A stretch of DNA of 36,883 nt from Candidatus Blautia faecipullorum (GTDB lineage: Bacteria; Bacillota; Clostridia; Lachnospirales; Lachnospiraceae): NCBI GenBank assembly GCA_019115125.1, contig DXEG01000049.1:1-36883 (forward strand). The letters run 5' to 3'. Shown here piece by piece: positions 1 through 7,474 of this stretch (the first letter of the stretch is position 1; each line of letters opens with the position of its first letter). A program made the position numbers and the translations under genes. Under the pieces are notes generated by a model, which ran no database searches, had not been told where the DNA came from, and saw nothing but the letters and a program-made list of their open reading frames with translations.

Positions 1-97
1 GATGGGCCAGCTTATATTGCAGTTCCCTGATCTCCTCCTTGCAGCTCCGGTACCCCTCCAGCCGTGCCTTGGTCATTTCCACCGTTATCATCTCCAT
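1..97 (-). CDS. Phage protein, N-terminal part only (runs off the left edge)
   Basis: About 32 codons of an open frame are visible, and the rest lies left of the window. The start is the ATG at 97 (a second in-frame ATG is at 91). Both overlap the stop of the gene at 88-273, which suggests translational coupling. The visible part is hydrophilic and heptad-like, with MTKARLEGYRSCKEEIREL in its middle, so it may begin a coiled coil. This resembles the N-terminus of small phage proteins that follow the replication module and act as late transcription regulators (DUF1492/ArpU/RinA-like). That identity is an inference from position and flavour only; the family's C-terminal DNA-binding part is not in view. 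Confidence 0.5.
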   Translation of the reverse strand, partial: MEMITVEMTKARLEGYRSCKEEIRELQYKLAH

Positions 98-273
98 TCG
101 CGCTTTGTTTTCCTATCCCGCAGCGTTACCCGTCCTACAATCTCATATCCCATCAGGGAAGCAATCTCCTTAAATGTCTTGATCAGCCACGACACTACCT
201 CTGGCGGCTTATCTGCCGCACCGATTGCTTTTCCTGCCGTTGGATCCGAGTACCCCTCACTGTTTTTATGCAT
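88..273 (-). CDS. Small phage protein of unknown function, 61 aa
   Basis: A 61-residue hydrophilic protein with no membrane segment and no cysteines. It begins MHKNSEGYSDPTAGKAIG and ends in a basic stretch, KTKREWR. An excellent ribosome binding site (AGGAGGGCG) lies about six bases before the ATG. The start overlaps the end of the 59-residue gene upstream, and the stop overlaps the start of the partial gene downstream, so it is one link in a translationally coupled phage operon. Proteins with this N-terminal pattern are recurrent in Firmicutes phages between the replication genes and the late regulator, but I know of no demonstrated function. The gene call is secure; the role is unknown. 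Confidence 0.7.
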   Translation of the reverse strand: MHKNSEGYSDPTAGKAIGAADKPPEVVSWLIKTFKEIASLMGYEIVGRVTLRDRKTKREWR

Positions 274-445
274 GTACGCCCTCCTTTTCTACAAATAACA
301 GACAAGCTCTCCTATCGCAGCCTTTTGGTTCCATGTCCGCTTGGCAGATACCTGTCCCCATTCCATAAGTTCGTTCAATGCGGTCGTTATATTTCCATCT
401 TTTACACTGATGACATCTATCCTCTGCATCAATATTTTTTGTCAT
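266..445 (-). CDS. Small cysteine-containing phage protein, 59 aa
   Basis: A 59-codon gene just below common length cut-offs. It starts MTKNIDAEDRCHQCKRW and contains a CxxC pair (CHQC) followed by two further cysteines (GICQ, KGCDRRAC). This spacing could form a small zinc-binding knuckle, which is an inference. A good ribosome binding site (GGAGGAG) precedes the ATG at 445, and the final eight bases overlap the start of the next gene. Tight packing and a strong start signal support it as real. Alternatively it may be one of the many short cysteine-rich phage accessory proteins without known activity, like the one at 1577-1762. Confidence 0.7.
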   Translation of the reverse strand: MTKNIDAEDRCHQCKRWKYNDRIERTYGMGTGICQADMEPKGCDRRACLLFVEKEGVHA

Positions 446-549
446 GACACTCCTCCATTTTTCTCATATGTCCTCAGGGCCTCGTATACGGACGATACGG
501 CGACTCTATTACTTTCTTCAACAAATTGTTGCGTCCTTCCGCCGGTATT
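442..549 (-). pseudogene. Open frame without a visible start codon, possible gene remnant
   Basis: Thirty-five sense codons run from a stop codon at about 550 to a TGA that overlaps the ATG of the next gene in the ATGA arrangement used by coupled phage genes. The encoded peptide (ending YEALRTYEKNGGVS) looks protein-like, but the frame contains no ATG, GTG or TTG near its beginning. It may be the tail of a gene that lost its start, or chance. Low confidence. Confidence 0.25.
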
Positions 550-569
550 TCAGATACCTGGCTAAAGCG

Positions 570-968
570 TTATGCACTCACTTCCCTTCCATCCCAGCGG
601 ATTCTGAGATCCAGCCCTATCTGCTCTTTGATTGCGGCTATGTAATCCGGCCAGGTTGCCAGTTCATCTACAATGTACTCTGCCGCTTTGTTGATCCCAT
701 CCATATACCGCGGGCAGCGCTTCTCTCCGAAGCCAAATTCATCATGCAGTACTGCCACGCTCATCACCGTGAAGGTATCCAGTGTAATCTCTTTTATCTT
801 CTCTGCGGCCTTATCAAGGTCTTTTGATGCAAGAGAGGTATGCACCCCTGTTACATTTCGGAACCGTATCTCTTTTTCAAGAGCTTCTATCCCTCCCTCT
901 TTTGCGATCCGCAGCGCAAGGGAAAGACCGTCTTCCCTGCCGCGTTCATATTCCCGCATTTTGTTCAT
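570..968 (-). CDS. Phage protein of unknown function, 132 aa
   Basis: A soluble, mostly helical 132-residue protein starting MNKMREYERGREDGL. Residues about 60-95 contain the segment VAVLHDEFGFGEKR, which I recognise as a recurrent pattern in uncharacterised proteins of Firmicutes phages located near RusA. There is no membrane segment and no nuclease or helicase motif. The ATG at 968 overlaps the stop of the upstream gene (TAATG), so translation is probably coupled. Its place between the resolvase gene and the probable late regulator suggests an accessory role in replication or in the switch to late expression, but this is only context. Confidence 0.65.
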   Translation of the reverse strand: MNKMREYERGREDGLSLALRIAKEGGIEALEKEIRFRNVTGVHTSLASKDLDKAAEKIKEITLDTFTVMSVAVLHDEFGFGEKRCPRYMDGINKAAEYIVDELATWPDYIAAIKEQIGLDLRIRWDGREVSA

Positions 969-1195
969 TATCTTCCACTCTTTTTCTTCGCTATCCGCTC
1001 CAGCTCTGCTACCGTGTACAGAATAAGCTGCTGCTTGATCTCCGTACAGCCCGGCTCCTTTACCATAGCTTCTGCCCGTTCCGTGAGCTCCTCCCAGGAA
1101 GGATCGTCCTCAAGGAGGATCTGATTGTACTCCTCGAAGAGAAACCTGACTTCTGGATAAAGTTCCCACAGCCTTTTCGTCTCCTGCCCTGTCAT
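968..1195 (-). CDS. Small acidic phage protein of unknown function, 75 aa
   Basis: Begins MTGQETKRLWELYPEVRFLF and ends in a basic tail, AELERIAKKKSGR. The composition (many Glu, Leu and Lys) predicts a helical protein with no membrane segment or cysteine cluster. The ATG overlaps the end of the rusA-type gene by four bases, and the stop overlaps the start of the 132-residue gene, so it sits in a fully coupled gene string. No family was recognised. The gene is supported by packing and by its uninterrupted frame. Confidence 0.6.
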   Translation of the reverse strand: MTGQETKRLWELYPEVRFLFEEYNQILLEDDPSWEELTERAEAMVKEPGCTEIKQQLILYTVAELERIAKKKSGR

Positions 1196-1590
1196 AGTTC
1201 TTCAATCCTGACATATATCCCAGGAATCTCAGACCAGAACTTTTCCACGATCTCCGAGGCTACGAGTGCGTCATCTTCCCAGAAGCCCACATGTGTCATG
1301 CAGTCCTTTAAGAGCTTCTGAAGGTTGTCTGTGTCTGGCTTGGTGATCCGGTACTCTCCGTTTGCATGTTTCCCGTTTGAAGGAAAGCACCACTTTGTAA
1401 TCAGCCTTACACCTTTCCGGTATGGATCTTCCGGTACATATTTCCCCAAATGAGCCTCTAGCTTCTGTCTGGCCGTTTTTAATTCTGCCGGCTCATAAAA
1501 TACTGGTTTCCCATGTACCACAGCCACTTTCTTTTCCTGGTGCGTTACGGTCGGCGGGAACATAGGGATAAAAAATTCAGTTGCCATCAT
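1192..1590 (-). CDS. rusA: RusA-family Holliday junction resolvase
   Basis: RusA enzymes are small dimeric endonucleases that cut four-way DNA junctions made during phage recombination and replication. The protein is about 132 residues, the usual family length. The family signature KPDTDN lies at residues 84-89, with Asp96 and the EDD acidic pair at 105-107 (GFWEDD). These carboxylates are the known metal-binding site in RusA. The start chosen is the ATG at 1590 (a second ATG follows at once), seven bases after AAGGTGG; a TTG further upstream is less likely. It overlaps the small cysteine-rich gene upstream and the 75-residue gene downstream. It closes the replication/recombination module of this prophage, and all key residues are present. 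Confidence 0.9.
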   Translation of the reverse strand: MMATEFFIPMFPPTVTHQEKKVAVVHGKPVFYEPAELKTARQKLEAHLGKYVPEDPYRKGVRLITKWCFPSNGKHANGEYRITKPDTDNLQKLLKDCMTHVGFWEDDALVASEIVEKFWSEIPGIYVRIEEL

Positions 1591-1762
1591 AATCAACCAC
1601 CTTTACAGGAATAGGATCCAAATCCGATGTTCTATATTCTTTAGTTCTGGAAGCCATGATTTCAGACATCAATAAAAATGCACATTTTTCATTTCCCACA
1701 TTAAACAAGCCACAATTTTCTTCGCAACAAAAATCATTAGTAAACGGACAATTTTTTTGCAT
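1577..1762 (-). CDS. Small cysteine-rich phage protein, 61 aa
   Basis: The N-terminal half carries five cysteines (CPFTNDFCCEENCGLF, then EKCAF), a pattern that could bind zinc or an iron-sulfur cluster. The C-terminal half is plain and hydrophilic. An AGAGGAGA ribosome binding site lies seven bases before the ATG. Its 3' end overlaps the rusA-type start. Short proteins with a CPF...C...C start are common in Firmicutes phages beside RusA genes, with no known role. It is the first gene after the origin-like repeat region, so its transcript must cross that region or start within it. Confidence 0.6.
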   Translation of the reverse strand: MQKNCPFTNDFCCEENCGLFNVGNEKCAFLLMSEIMASRTKEYRTSDLDPIPVKVVDYDGN

Positions 1763-1796
1763 ACCAAATTCTCCTCTCTTTTCTCTTTGTACTCAA

Positions 1797-2067
1797 GGTA
1801 TGGTGCCCACCTGCGACGCGGGTGGGTGGTCGTCGTGCGTAAGCTGTCGCACGACTACCTACCCCTGCGTAGGTGGGGGTGCACACACCTTTATATATAC
1901 GTATGTATATATAGTCTTGCGCACCCCCTAGTGCGCATATGCTCATCACTATGGTTTTGCGCACATGCGCATGACTGTAACAAAGACGGTATTGTTCACC
2001 TGTGCGCACTGCTCATTATCAAAATTGTGCGCACTGCTCATCACTATGGTTTTGCGCACCTTGCGCA
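1797..2067. other. Putative phage replication origin: hairpins, AT-rich core and TGCGCA repeats
   Basis: Three adjacent hairpins occur: CCCACC/GGTGGG at 1806-1826, a perfect eight-base stem GTCGTGCG/CGCACGAC at 1832-1855, and ACCTAC/GTAGGT at 1857-1874. They are followed by an almost purely AT segment at 1890-1914 that is nearly palindromic, and then by eight copies of the palindromic hexamer TGCGCA between 1918 and 2067. A structured GC block, an easily melted AT block and iterated sites beside the replication gene are the usual parts of an origin. The function is inferred from layout. No convincing gene occupies the space between 1763 and 2018. Confidence 0.5.
1941..2059. repeat. 24-base direct repeat, two copies 95 bases apart, plus a nested 16-base repeat
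   Basis: The same 24 bases occur at 1941-1964 and 2036-2059 (starting GCTCATCACTATGG and ending with TGCGCAC). A second 16-base unit, TGTGCGCACTGCTCAT, occurs at 2001-2016 and 2026-2041. The second 24-base copy lies mostly inside the last codons of the primase gene. The copies appear to have arisen by duplication within the origin-like region. Confidence 0.85.
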
Positions 2068-4310
2068 CCCTTTCTTCTGATATACATTTTCCCATCTTCG
2101 CCAGTATACTTTTCAAATTTTTCTCTTAATTCCTTCTTTTGTCGCTTACCAGTTCCTAGCCATGAAAGCAGTTCTTTTTGTGTCGTTTCCAATGCTTCAG
2201 CAAGTTCCACGGGAGAGATTTCCCGTCCATCAAATTCAATGTTTTGAAAAGCGATTTCAAATTCATTCAATTTTCGTTCCCGGTTCTTTTTAGCATTTTC
2301 TTTCCTTTTTTCGGCTGCTTTTAAATAAAGAGGCTTTTCATCCTCGGGCTGAATATCACTGAGCGCCCCGGATTCATCCATCCTGTGTACCGGATAATCA
2401 AACCATAGATTTATTGGTTCAAACTTCGGGAATTCCCGAAGCGTTCCTTCGATCCGCCAGGCTGTTTTTTGCTTTACCTGGGCTTTTGCAGCGTCTATCT
2501 GCCGTTCCAGGGCTTTCATCTGCCATTTATCCAGGCGAGCTTTGCAGTAATCAAGCATCTGCACACTGCTCAGAAGATCGTCCTGGGAAAGGTCATCCTG
2601 CCACTTGTAATGGGCATCCAGATAGAGCTTACAGGCCATACAGACAGCCTTATTCTCTTCCTGTTTCATCAGTGCGTCAGTGGTCTCCAGCTCGATCAAG
2701 TCCAGAAGTGCATCAGGATCCCGGGCAAACACGCCGGAGCCGCTGGCACGGTCCATGGACTTCTTCCCGCCCTGGCTGCCTTTGCTGTGATGATGGCAAT
2801 AGATCACCGCACAGCCTAGCTCTGTGCAAACTTTATCAAATTGATTACAGAACTTCGCCATCTGATCAGCGCTGTTTTCATCCCCGGTAATCACCTTATA
2901 GATCGGATCAATGATAATAGCAACATAATCTTTCTTCGCCGCCCGGCGAATGAGCTTCGGCGCCAGCTTGTCCATTGGCACGGATTTTCCTCTTAAGTTC
3001 CAGATATCAATGTTTTGCAGGTTCGCTGGATGCAGTCCAAGGGATTTGTATACATCCTTAAAACGGTGCAGGCAGCTCGCCCGATCCAGCTCAAGGTTTA
3101 CATACAGCACACGCCCCTGGGCACATTTCCATCCCAGCCAGTTTTTTCCTTCTGCTATGGCGATACAAAGCTCGATCTGCAGGAAGGATTTCCCGGCCTT
3201 TGACGGGCCCGCGATCAGCATCTTATGCCCTTTTCGGAGCACTCCATCAATCAGACATGGGGACAGCTCCGGGAGATTATCCCAGACGCTTTCCAGCCCC
3301 TCAGGATCTGGAAGGTCATCGTTGATTCCCTCGATCCATTCCTGCCATTCGTTCCAGGATTCTTTTCCTATATTAGTGTCCACAAGGAACTGTTTCCTCT
3401 CCCCGCGCATAACACCAGGCATACGGGATAGACGGGACGGATTCCGGTTCTGGGTATCTACCTTGATCCCGTTTTTCTGACAGATATCATACAGATAATC
3501 TACACGCTTCCGGTATTCATGGTAGTCTGCAGCATCTATCTTTACGATCGCGTGCAGACTCTTCCTTCCACTGTGTACCAGACACGCAATAGGCAGCTCC
3601 AGCTCCCGCAGGATGGCGTTTTGCTTGTCAATCTCCATCCCGTCTGATTCCACCAACGCATACCGGAAATCCGTCACATTCTCATTTCTGACGCCTTTCC
3701 CGTCCAGCGGGTTGAACCGGATCCATGCGCCGCCTTCCGGGTCATAGTCTCCGAAAACGGCGCCGATATCCCCGTTACAATGCGATAGGGCTTCGATTAG
3801 CTGTCCGGCGGTACGGTCCCAATTCCCCTTATCCTGCGGCACATACTTTCCTTTTTCGTTTTTCCAGCTCCTGGTCACATATCCAACGTTTTCTCCCGCC
3901 TCAAACAGGGTTTCTAAATATTGAATCAACTGTTGTACAGGATCCCAATGCCGCGGCTCTTGGACCTCTTCTCCTTCGATCCAGTTCTTGTCAACTACAA
4001 TGCCATCTCTAGAGATTGTATCGTCCCATTCCAGCTCGTAGCCGCGTTCTGGTTCCCATCCCCGGTCCATAGCCATCTGCACGATGGTACCGCCTGTAAC
4101 TGGCGCGGAAGATCCATTGAAGCTTCTCCATTTTCTCTCACATTCACCCGCGTGGTACCGTCCTATATCGCTCTGACTCCAGGAATCCCAATCCCGGACA
4201 GAATACCCTTCCTGTTTTAGTGCCATACCAACATTCACCCAGTCCTGGTAGTCTAGTTCTGCCGGGTTTATGTATTTGATTATCTCTAAAAGGTCTGTCC
4301 TCTGTTCCAT
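2019..4310 (-). CDS. Phage primase-helicase (PriCT-2, AEP-type primase and RecA-like AAA_25 ATPase)
   Basis: A 763-residue replication protein. Residues about 10-80 match a PriCT-2-like module (YQDWVNVGMALKQ, then WDSWS). Residues about 165-310 look like an archaeo-eukaryotic primase core, with ESDG at 221-224, HSGRKSLH at 246-253 and RNPSRLSRMPG at 289-299. Residues about 345-600 form a RepA-like hexameric helicase/ATPase with Walker A GPSKAGKS at 368-375, Walker B IIIDPI at 465-470, and the later HHHSKGS motif. It is expected to prime and unwind the phage genome at its origin. The start follows AAAGGAGC. The last 17 codons are built from the TGCGCA repeat region, giving the odd tail GAQGAQNHSDEQCAQF. 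The SF2 helicase gene ends two bases upstream. Confidence 0.88.
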   Translation of the reverse strand: MEQRTDLLEIIKYINPAELDYQDWVNVGMALKQEGYSVRDWDSWSQSDIGRYHAGECERKWRSFNGSSAPVTGGTIVQMAMDRGWEPERGYELEWDDTISRDGIVVDKNWIEGEEVQEPRHWDPVQQLIQYLETLFEAGENVGYVTRSWKNEKGKYVPQDKGNWDRTAGQLIEALSHCNGDIGAVFGDYDPEGGAWIRFNPLDGKGVRNENVTDFRYALVESDGMEIDKQNAILRELELPIACLVHSGRKSLHAIVKIDAADYHEYRKRVDYLYDICQKNGIKVDTQNRNPSRLSRMPGVMRGERKQFLVDTNIGKESWNEWQEWIEGINDDLPDPEGLESVWDNLPELSPCLIDGVLRKGHKMLIAGPSKAGKSFLQIELCIAIAEGKNWLGWKCAQGRVLYVNLELDRASCLHRFKDVYKSLGLHPANLQNIDIWNLRGKSVPMDKLAPKLIRRAAKKDYVAIIIDPIYKVITGDENSADQMAKFCNQFDKVCTELGCAVIYCHHHSKGSQGGKKSMDRASGSGVFARDPDALLDLIELETTDALMKQEENKAVCMACKLYLDAHYKWQDDLSQDDLLSSVQMLDYCKARLDKWQMKALERQIDAAKAQVKQKTAWRIEGTLREFPKFEPINLWFDYPVHRMDESGALSDIQPEDEKPLYLKAAEKRKENAKKNRERKLNEFEIAFQNIEFDGREISPVELAEALETTQKELLSWLGTGKRQKKELREKFEKYTGEDGKMYIRRKGAQGAQNHSDEQCAQF

Positions 4311-4312
4311 TT

Positions 4313-5896
4313 TTATGCTCCTTTATATTCCTGCGGGATAATATCTGCCGGCACTTTCCAGCCATTTGCCGCGATCCGGTCGATCAGCCGCCGGGCTGTC
4401 TCAAACTGCCAGGTACCCACATGCTGGAACCCACGCCCCTCAAGGAAACGGATCTGTTTCGGCGTTGTAAGCCCGTCCTGCCTGCGTTTATCAAGCCTAT
4501 CTAACAATTTCGCCGCCTTACCTGCGTTTTCAATCTGATCAGGCAGGATGCCAAGCTTTTCGAGTGTCTGTTTTTGTTTGTCAGACGGCGGACTCATCTC
4601 CCAGCCAAAGGCAGGCACATAGCCGGAAAGGTCTTCCGCCTGTATACTCATTTCAAACTGCAATGGGTCTACAAGCTTTCTCTTTCTTCGTTTCATCTCT
4701 GCGAGCTGTTTTGCCAGCGCTTCCTCTCTCTGGGCCACTACATCCTCAGATGCCTTTTTCTCTGCTTCTTCAATGTCCACCGGACACCCCGCAGCCTCTT
4801 CGAGATTCGCCGTCATCTTCTGCGCTACCTCTTCATTATCACAGATCAAACTGGCCGGATGACAAAGCTCATGCCGCTCTGTGTGCCATAAAAAATCCAA
4901 TAACAACAGATGGTCTTTTCCAGGATATAGCCTGGTTCCGCGTCCTACCATCTGGCAATACAGGCTCCGCACCTTTGTCGGCCGAAGCACCACGATACAG
5001 TCTACCGATGGACAATCCCATCCCTCTGTGAGTAGCATACTGTTGCAGAGTACATTGTATTTTCCTGCTTCAAAATCCTTTAAGATCTCCGCGCGGTCCT
5101 GGCTTTCTCCGTTTACCTCAGCGGCATGGAATCCATGTGTATTTAGCAAATCCCGGAACTTCTGGCTGGTCTTTACCAATGGGAGGAATACTACTGTCTT
5201 CTTACCCATGCAGTATTTCTTCATTTCCCCCGCAATCCCTTCCAGATACGGGTCCAGCGCTGTTCCAATCTCCCCCGCCTTAAAATCTCCTGCCTGCACG
5301 CTGACACTGCTCATATCAATCTTTAATGGGATCGTCAAAGCCTTGATCGGGGACAAATATCCTTCCCGGATTGCCTTTGGAAGAGTATATTCATACGCCA
5401 GGGAATCAAAATACTGCCCCAGGTTTCGCATGTCCCCTCTGTCTGGTGTAGCTGTCACTCCAAGAACTTCTGCCTCCGGGAAATGCTGCAGCACACGCTG
5501 ATAACTGTCTGACAGGCAGTGATGGGCTTCGTCGATAATGATAGTGTTGAAATAATCATCCGGGAACTGTTTTAAGCGCTTCTCCCGCATTAGGGTCTGC
5601 ACAGAGCCAACCGTCACCCGGAACCAGCTCCCCCGGCAGGTTTCTTCCGCCTTCTCAACAGCACATCCAAGACCTGTCGCTTTACGCAGCTTATCCGCTG
5701 CCTGTTCCAGAAGCTCCCCGCGGTGAGCCAGGATCAGCACCCGTTCTCCGCGCCGCACGCAGTCTTCTGTTATCTTTGCAAAAACGATCGTCTTTCCACA
5801 GCCTGTCGGAAGGACAAGCAGCGTTTTCTTTACGCCGCTGTCCCATTGTTCAAATACAGCCGTCTTTGCTTCCTGCTGATATAGTCTCAATTCCAT
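4313..5896 (-). CDS. DEAD/DEAH-box SF2 helicase
   Basis: A 527-residue superfamily 2 helicase of the RadD/type III-like group seen in phage replication modules. Visible motifs are the Q-like start (LRLYQQEA), Walker A PTGCGKT at 30-36, DEAH at 122-125, motif III TATPDR at 148-153, and motif VI QMVGRGTR at 315-322. All key ATPase residues are present. The C-terminal 150 residues, after a charged helical linker, carry a poorly conserved domain that probably contacts DNA or partner proteins. The ribosome binding site is GGTGGAG. It sits between the DUF669 gene and the primase gene in one transcription unit and probably helps unwind or remodel replication forks or recombination intermediates. Confidence 0.9.
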   Translation of the reverse strand: MELRLYQQEAKTAVFEQWDSGVKKTLLVLPTGCGKTIVFAKITEDCVRRGERVLILAHRGELLEQAADKLRKATGLGCAVEKAEETCRGSWFRVTVGSVQTLMREKRLKQFPDDYFNTIIIDEAHHCLSDSYQRVLQHFPEAEVLGVTATPDRGDMRNLGQYFDSLAYEYTLPKAIREGYLSPIKALTIPLKIDMSSVSVQAGDFKAGEIGTALDPYLEGIAGEMKKYCMGKKTVVFLPLVKTSQKFRDLLNTHGFHAAEVNGESQDRAEILKDFEAGKYNVLCNSMLLTEGWDCPSVDCIVVLRPTKVRSLYCQMVGRGTRLYPGKDHLLLLDFLWHTERHELCHPASLICDNEEVAQKMTANLEEAAGCPVDIEEAEKKASEDVVAQREEALAKQLAEMKRRKRKLVDPLQFEMSIQAEDLSGYVPAFGWEMSPPSDKQKQTLEKLGILPDQIENAGKAAKLLDRLDKRRQDGLTTPKQIRFLEGRGFQHVGTWQFETARRLIDRIAANGWKVPADIIPQEYKGA

Positions 5897-5910
5897 ACTG
5901 CTCCACCGCC

Positions 5911-6354
5911 TTAAAAGGATCCGGTTTTAAACGCTGGCTTTGCGCTTTCTTTTGGATATAACTTCTCAATAGTGTTAAATTTCTTGTTCGGGTCCTTTAT
6001 TCCTGGTTTAAGTCCTACTTTAGCCCGCGCAGTAAGTCCCGGGAGTGCTCCCCAGTTCATGCGCAGCTCCTCTCCTTCTTTTTTAAGGCCAACACCGCGG
6101 AACAGTTCCGATAATTTCCATTCAAGCGAACTGTGCAGTACATAATTCTCGCGTACAGTAATCTCACGGTCTCCGCCATGAACAGTGAAGTACACAACTG
6201 CCATGTTACAAGCCGGAAGCTTTCCTTCTCCTTTGGAACGGCTCCGGTCAAATTTTTCAATCGTAACATTATAGTCTCCCTCTGGGAGCGGCTCAAAATC
6301 CTGTGCATCCTCCTTGATGGAATCTTCCCAGCCTAATTCTCTTCCTTCTGCCAT
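5911..6354 (-). CDS. DUF669 family phage protein, probable single-strand DNA-binding role
   Basis: A 147-residue protein with the DUF669 pattern: LPEGDYNVTIEKFDRSRS near residue 25, a central beta-rich part with VRENYVLHSSLEWKLSELF, and a C-terminal run GLKPGIKDPNKKFN. DUF669 proteins occur almost only in phages next to Sak4-like recombinases and helicases and are thought to bind single-stranded DNA. That role comes from genomic association and fold prediction, not from this sequence. A perfect AGGAGG site precedes the ATG. Its neighbours on both sides (Sak4-like ATPase upstream, SF2 helicase downstream) are those expected for the family. Confidence 0.85.
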   Translation of the reverse strand: MAEGRELGWEDSIKEDAQDFEPLPEGDYNVTIEKFDRSRSKGEGKLPACNMAVVYFTVHGGDREITVRENYVLHSSLEWKLSELFRGVGLKKEGEELRMNWGALPGLTARAKVGLKPGIKDPNKKFNTIEKLYPKESAKPAFKTGSF

Positions 6355-6367
6355 TTTTTATGTCCTC

Positions 6368-7474
6368 CTATTTTTTAAACGGTATTTCTTCTTTTTTCAT
6401 TTCCCGGACCATTGCGTAAACCTGGTCCCATGCCCCGATCAGGCACCCATTTATAAAATCCTCATCGTAATCCCGGATTGGAACGTCCGACGGGTAATAC
6501 CCTCTCGCAGCAACCACATTCTGCAGGTCCCATTCATCTACATGGTTTGCCTCCATCAGATCACGTAATGCCTTTGGTATCTGCGGATCCTGTGGCGGGA
6601 AATTTCCTTGAACATTCTCAGCCTTCTGGGCCTGTTTATTCAACGGAAGGGACATCTGCTCATTTTCTCCTGCGGGTTCCCTTTTCGTCTCAGGCTGATG
6701 GATCTCTGGTTTCGGTCTTTCTGGCTCCGGATCCTTCTGTACTGCCCTTCCTTCAATGACCTGCGCGATTTCGTTATAATCAAATGGAAGTTCTTCTGGA
6801 AGCCCATAGCGATTTTTCGCGTCCCAGCATGGATGATGTGCAGTATGCATGACGCGGCTCCCGCCCTGAGCCTTATGCTTTTTCCCTTTCTCATCCACGG
6901 CAATCGAATATGTCTTGTAATTCGCAAAGAGGAGCATATCCGCCCATTCTTTTACTAACGGAGAAGTCTGCGAGGAAGTCTTTTTCCCAAGCTTCAATTC
7001 CCAACGGTCATAGGCCCCCAGTTCATCGGGCTGCTCAAACTTCCGGATCTGGGCGTGTGCTGTAAGCACTACATTCACACCTTTATCTACCACATCGGAC
7101 AGTTTATTCAGGAACCGTCCGAACTCTTCTTTGACATAAACATATCCGTTTCCATACCCGAAATCTTCAATCCCCTTTTTCTGGTGTTTATCGCAGATAT
7201 GCTCGATGCACAGCATTTCCGCCCAGTCAATCGTATCAATGACAAGCGTCCTGCACACACCAGGGTTACTTTTTACATATTCGATCTCATCCAGGAGATA
7301 TTGCCAGGACGTAGGCTTGTCAAACCTTGCTACGTCCATGTCTTTTGTGCTTCCTTCTGTATCAATAAATACTGGATCCGGGAATCTGCTTGCAAACGTA
7401 GATTTCCCGATGCCCTCCGGCCCGTAGATCACTATTTTTTTTGCGCCCGGAAGCTTTCCTCTTGTAATGTTCAT
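6368..7474 (-). CDS. RecA-like ATPase of the Sak4/AAA_24 type
   Basis: A 368-residue phage ATPase. Walker A is GPEGIGKST at residues 18-26, a Walker B-like strand TLVIDTIDW follows near residue 80, and a sensor-like TAHAQI lies near 140. The N-terminal 230 residues form a RecA-like core. The remainder is a variable, proline- and charge-rich linker (EPERPKPE...) and a short C-terminal domain. Sak4 proteins are phage single-strand annealing or strand-exchange proteins working with a single-strand binding protein, which fits the DUF669 gene just downstream. The ATG directly follows the TAA of the upstream ATPase gene. Assignment to the family is firm; the exact recombination activity is inferred. 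Confidence 0.85.
   Translation of the reverse strand: MNITRGKLPGAKKIVIYGPEGIGKSTFASRFPDPVFIDTEGSTKDMDVARFDKPTSWQYLLDEIEYVKSNPGVCRTLVIDTIDWAEMLCIEHICDKHQKKGIEDFGYGNGYVYVKEEFGRFLNKLSDVVDKGVNVVLTAHAQIRKFEQPDELGAYDRWELKLGKKTSSQTSPLVKEWADMLLFANYKTYSIAVDEKGKKHKAQGGSRVMHTAHHPCWDAKNRYGLPEELPFDYNEIAQVIEGRAVQKDPEPERPKPEIHQPETKREPAGENEQMSLPLNKQAQKAENVQGNFPPQDPQIPKALRDLMEANHVDEWDLQNVVAARGYYPSDVPIRDYDEDFINGCLIGAWDQVYAMVREMKKEEIPFKK

Noticed and set aside
1941-2059. Direct repeats as a CRISPR array
   Set aside because: Only two full 24-base copies, with unequal nested repeats between them; no regular repeat-spacer pattern and no cas genes.
1737-2080. Long open frames on both strands across the origin-like repeat region
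   Set aside because: They lack ribosome binding sites, consist of repeat-derived low-quality peptide, and overlap each other and neighbouring genes. The region is better read as non-coding repeats.
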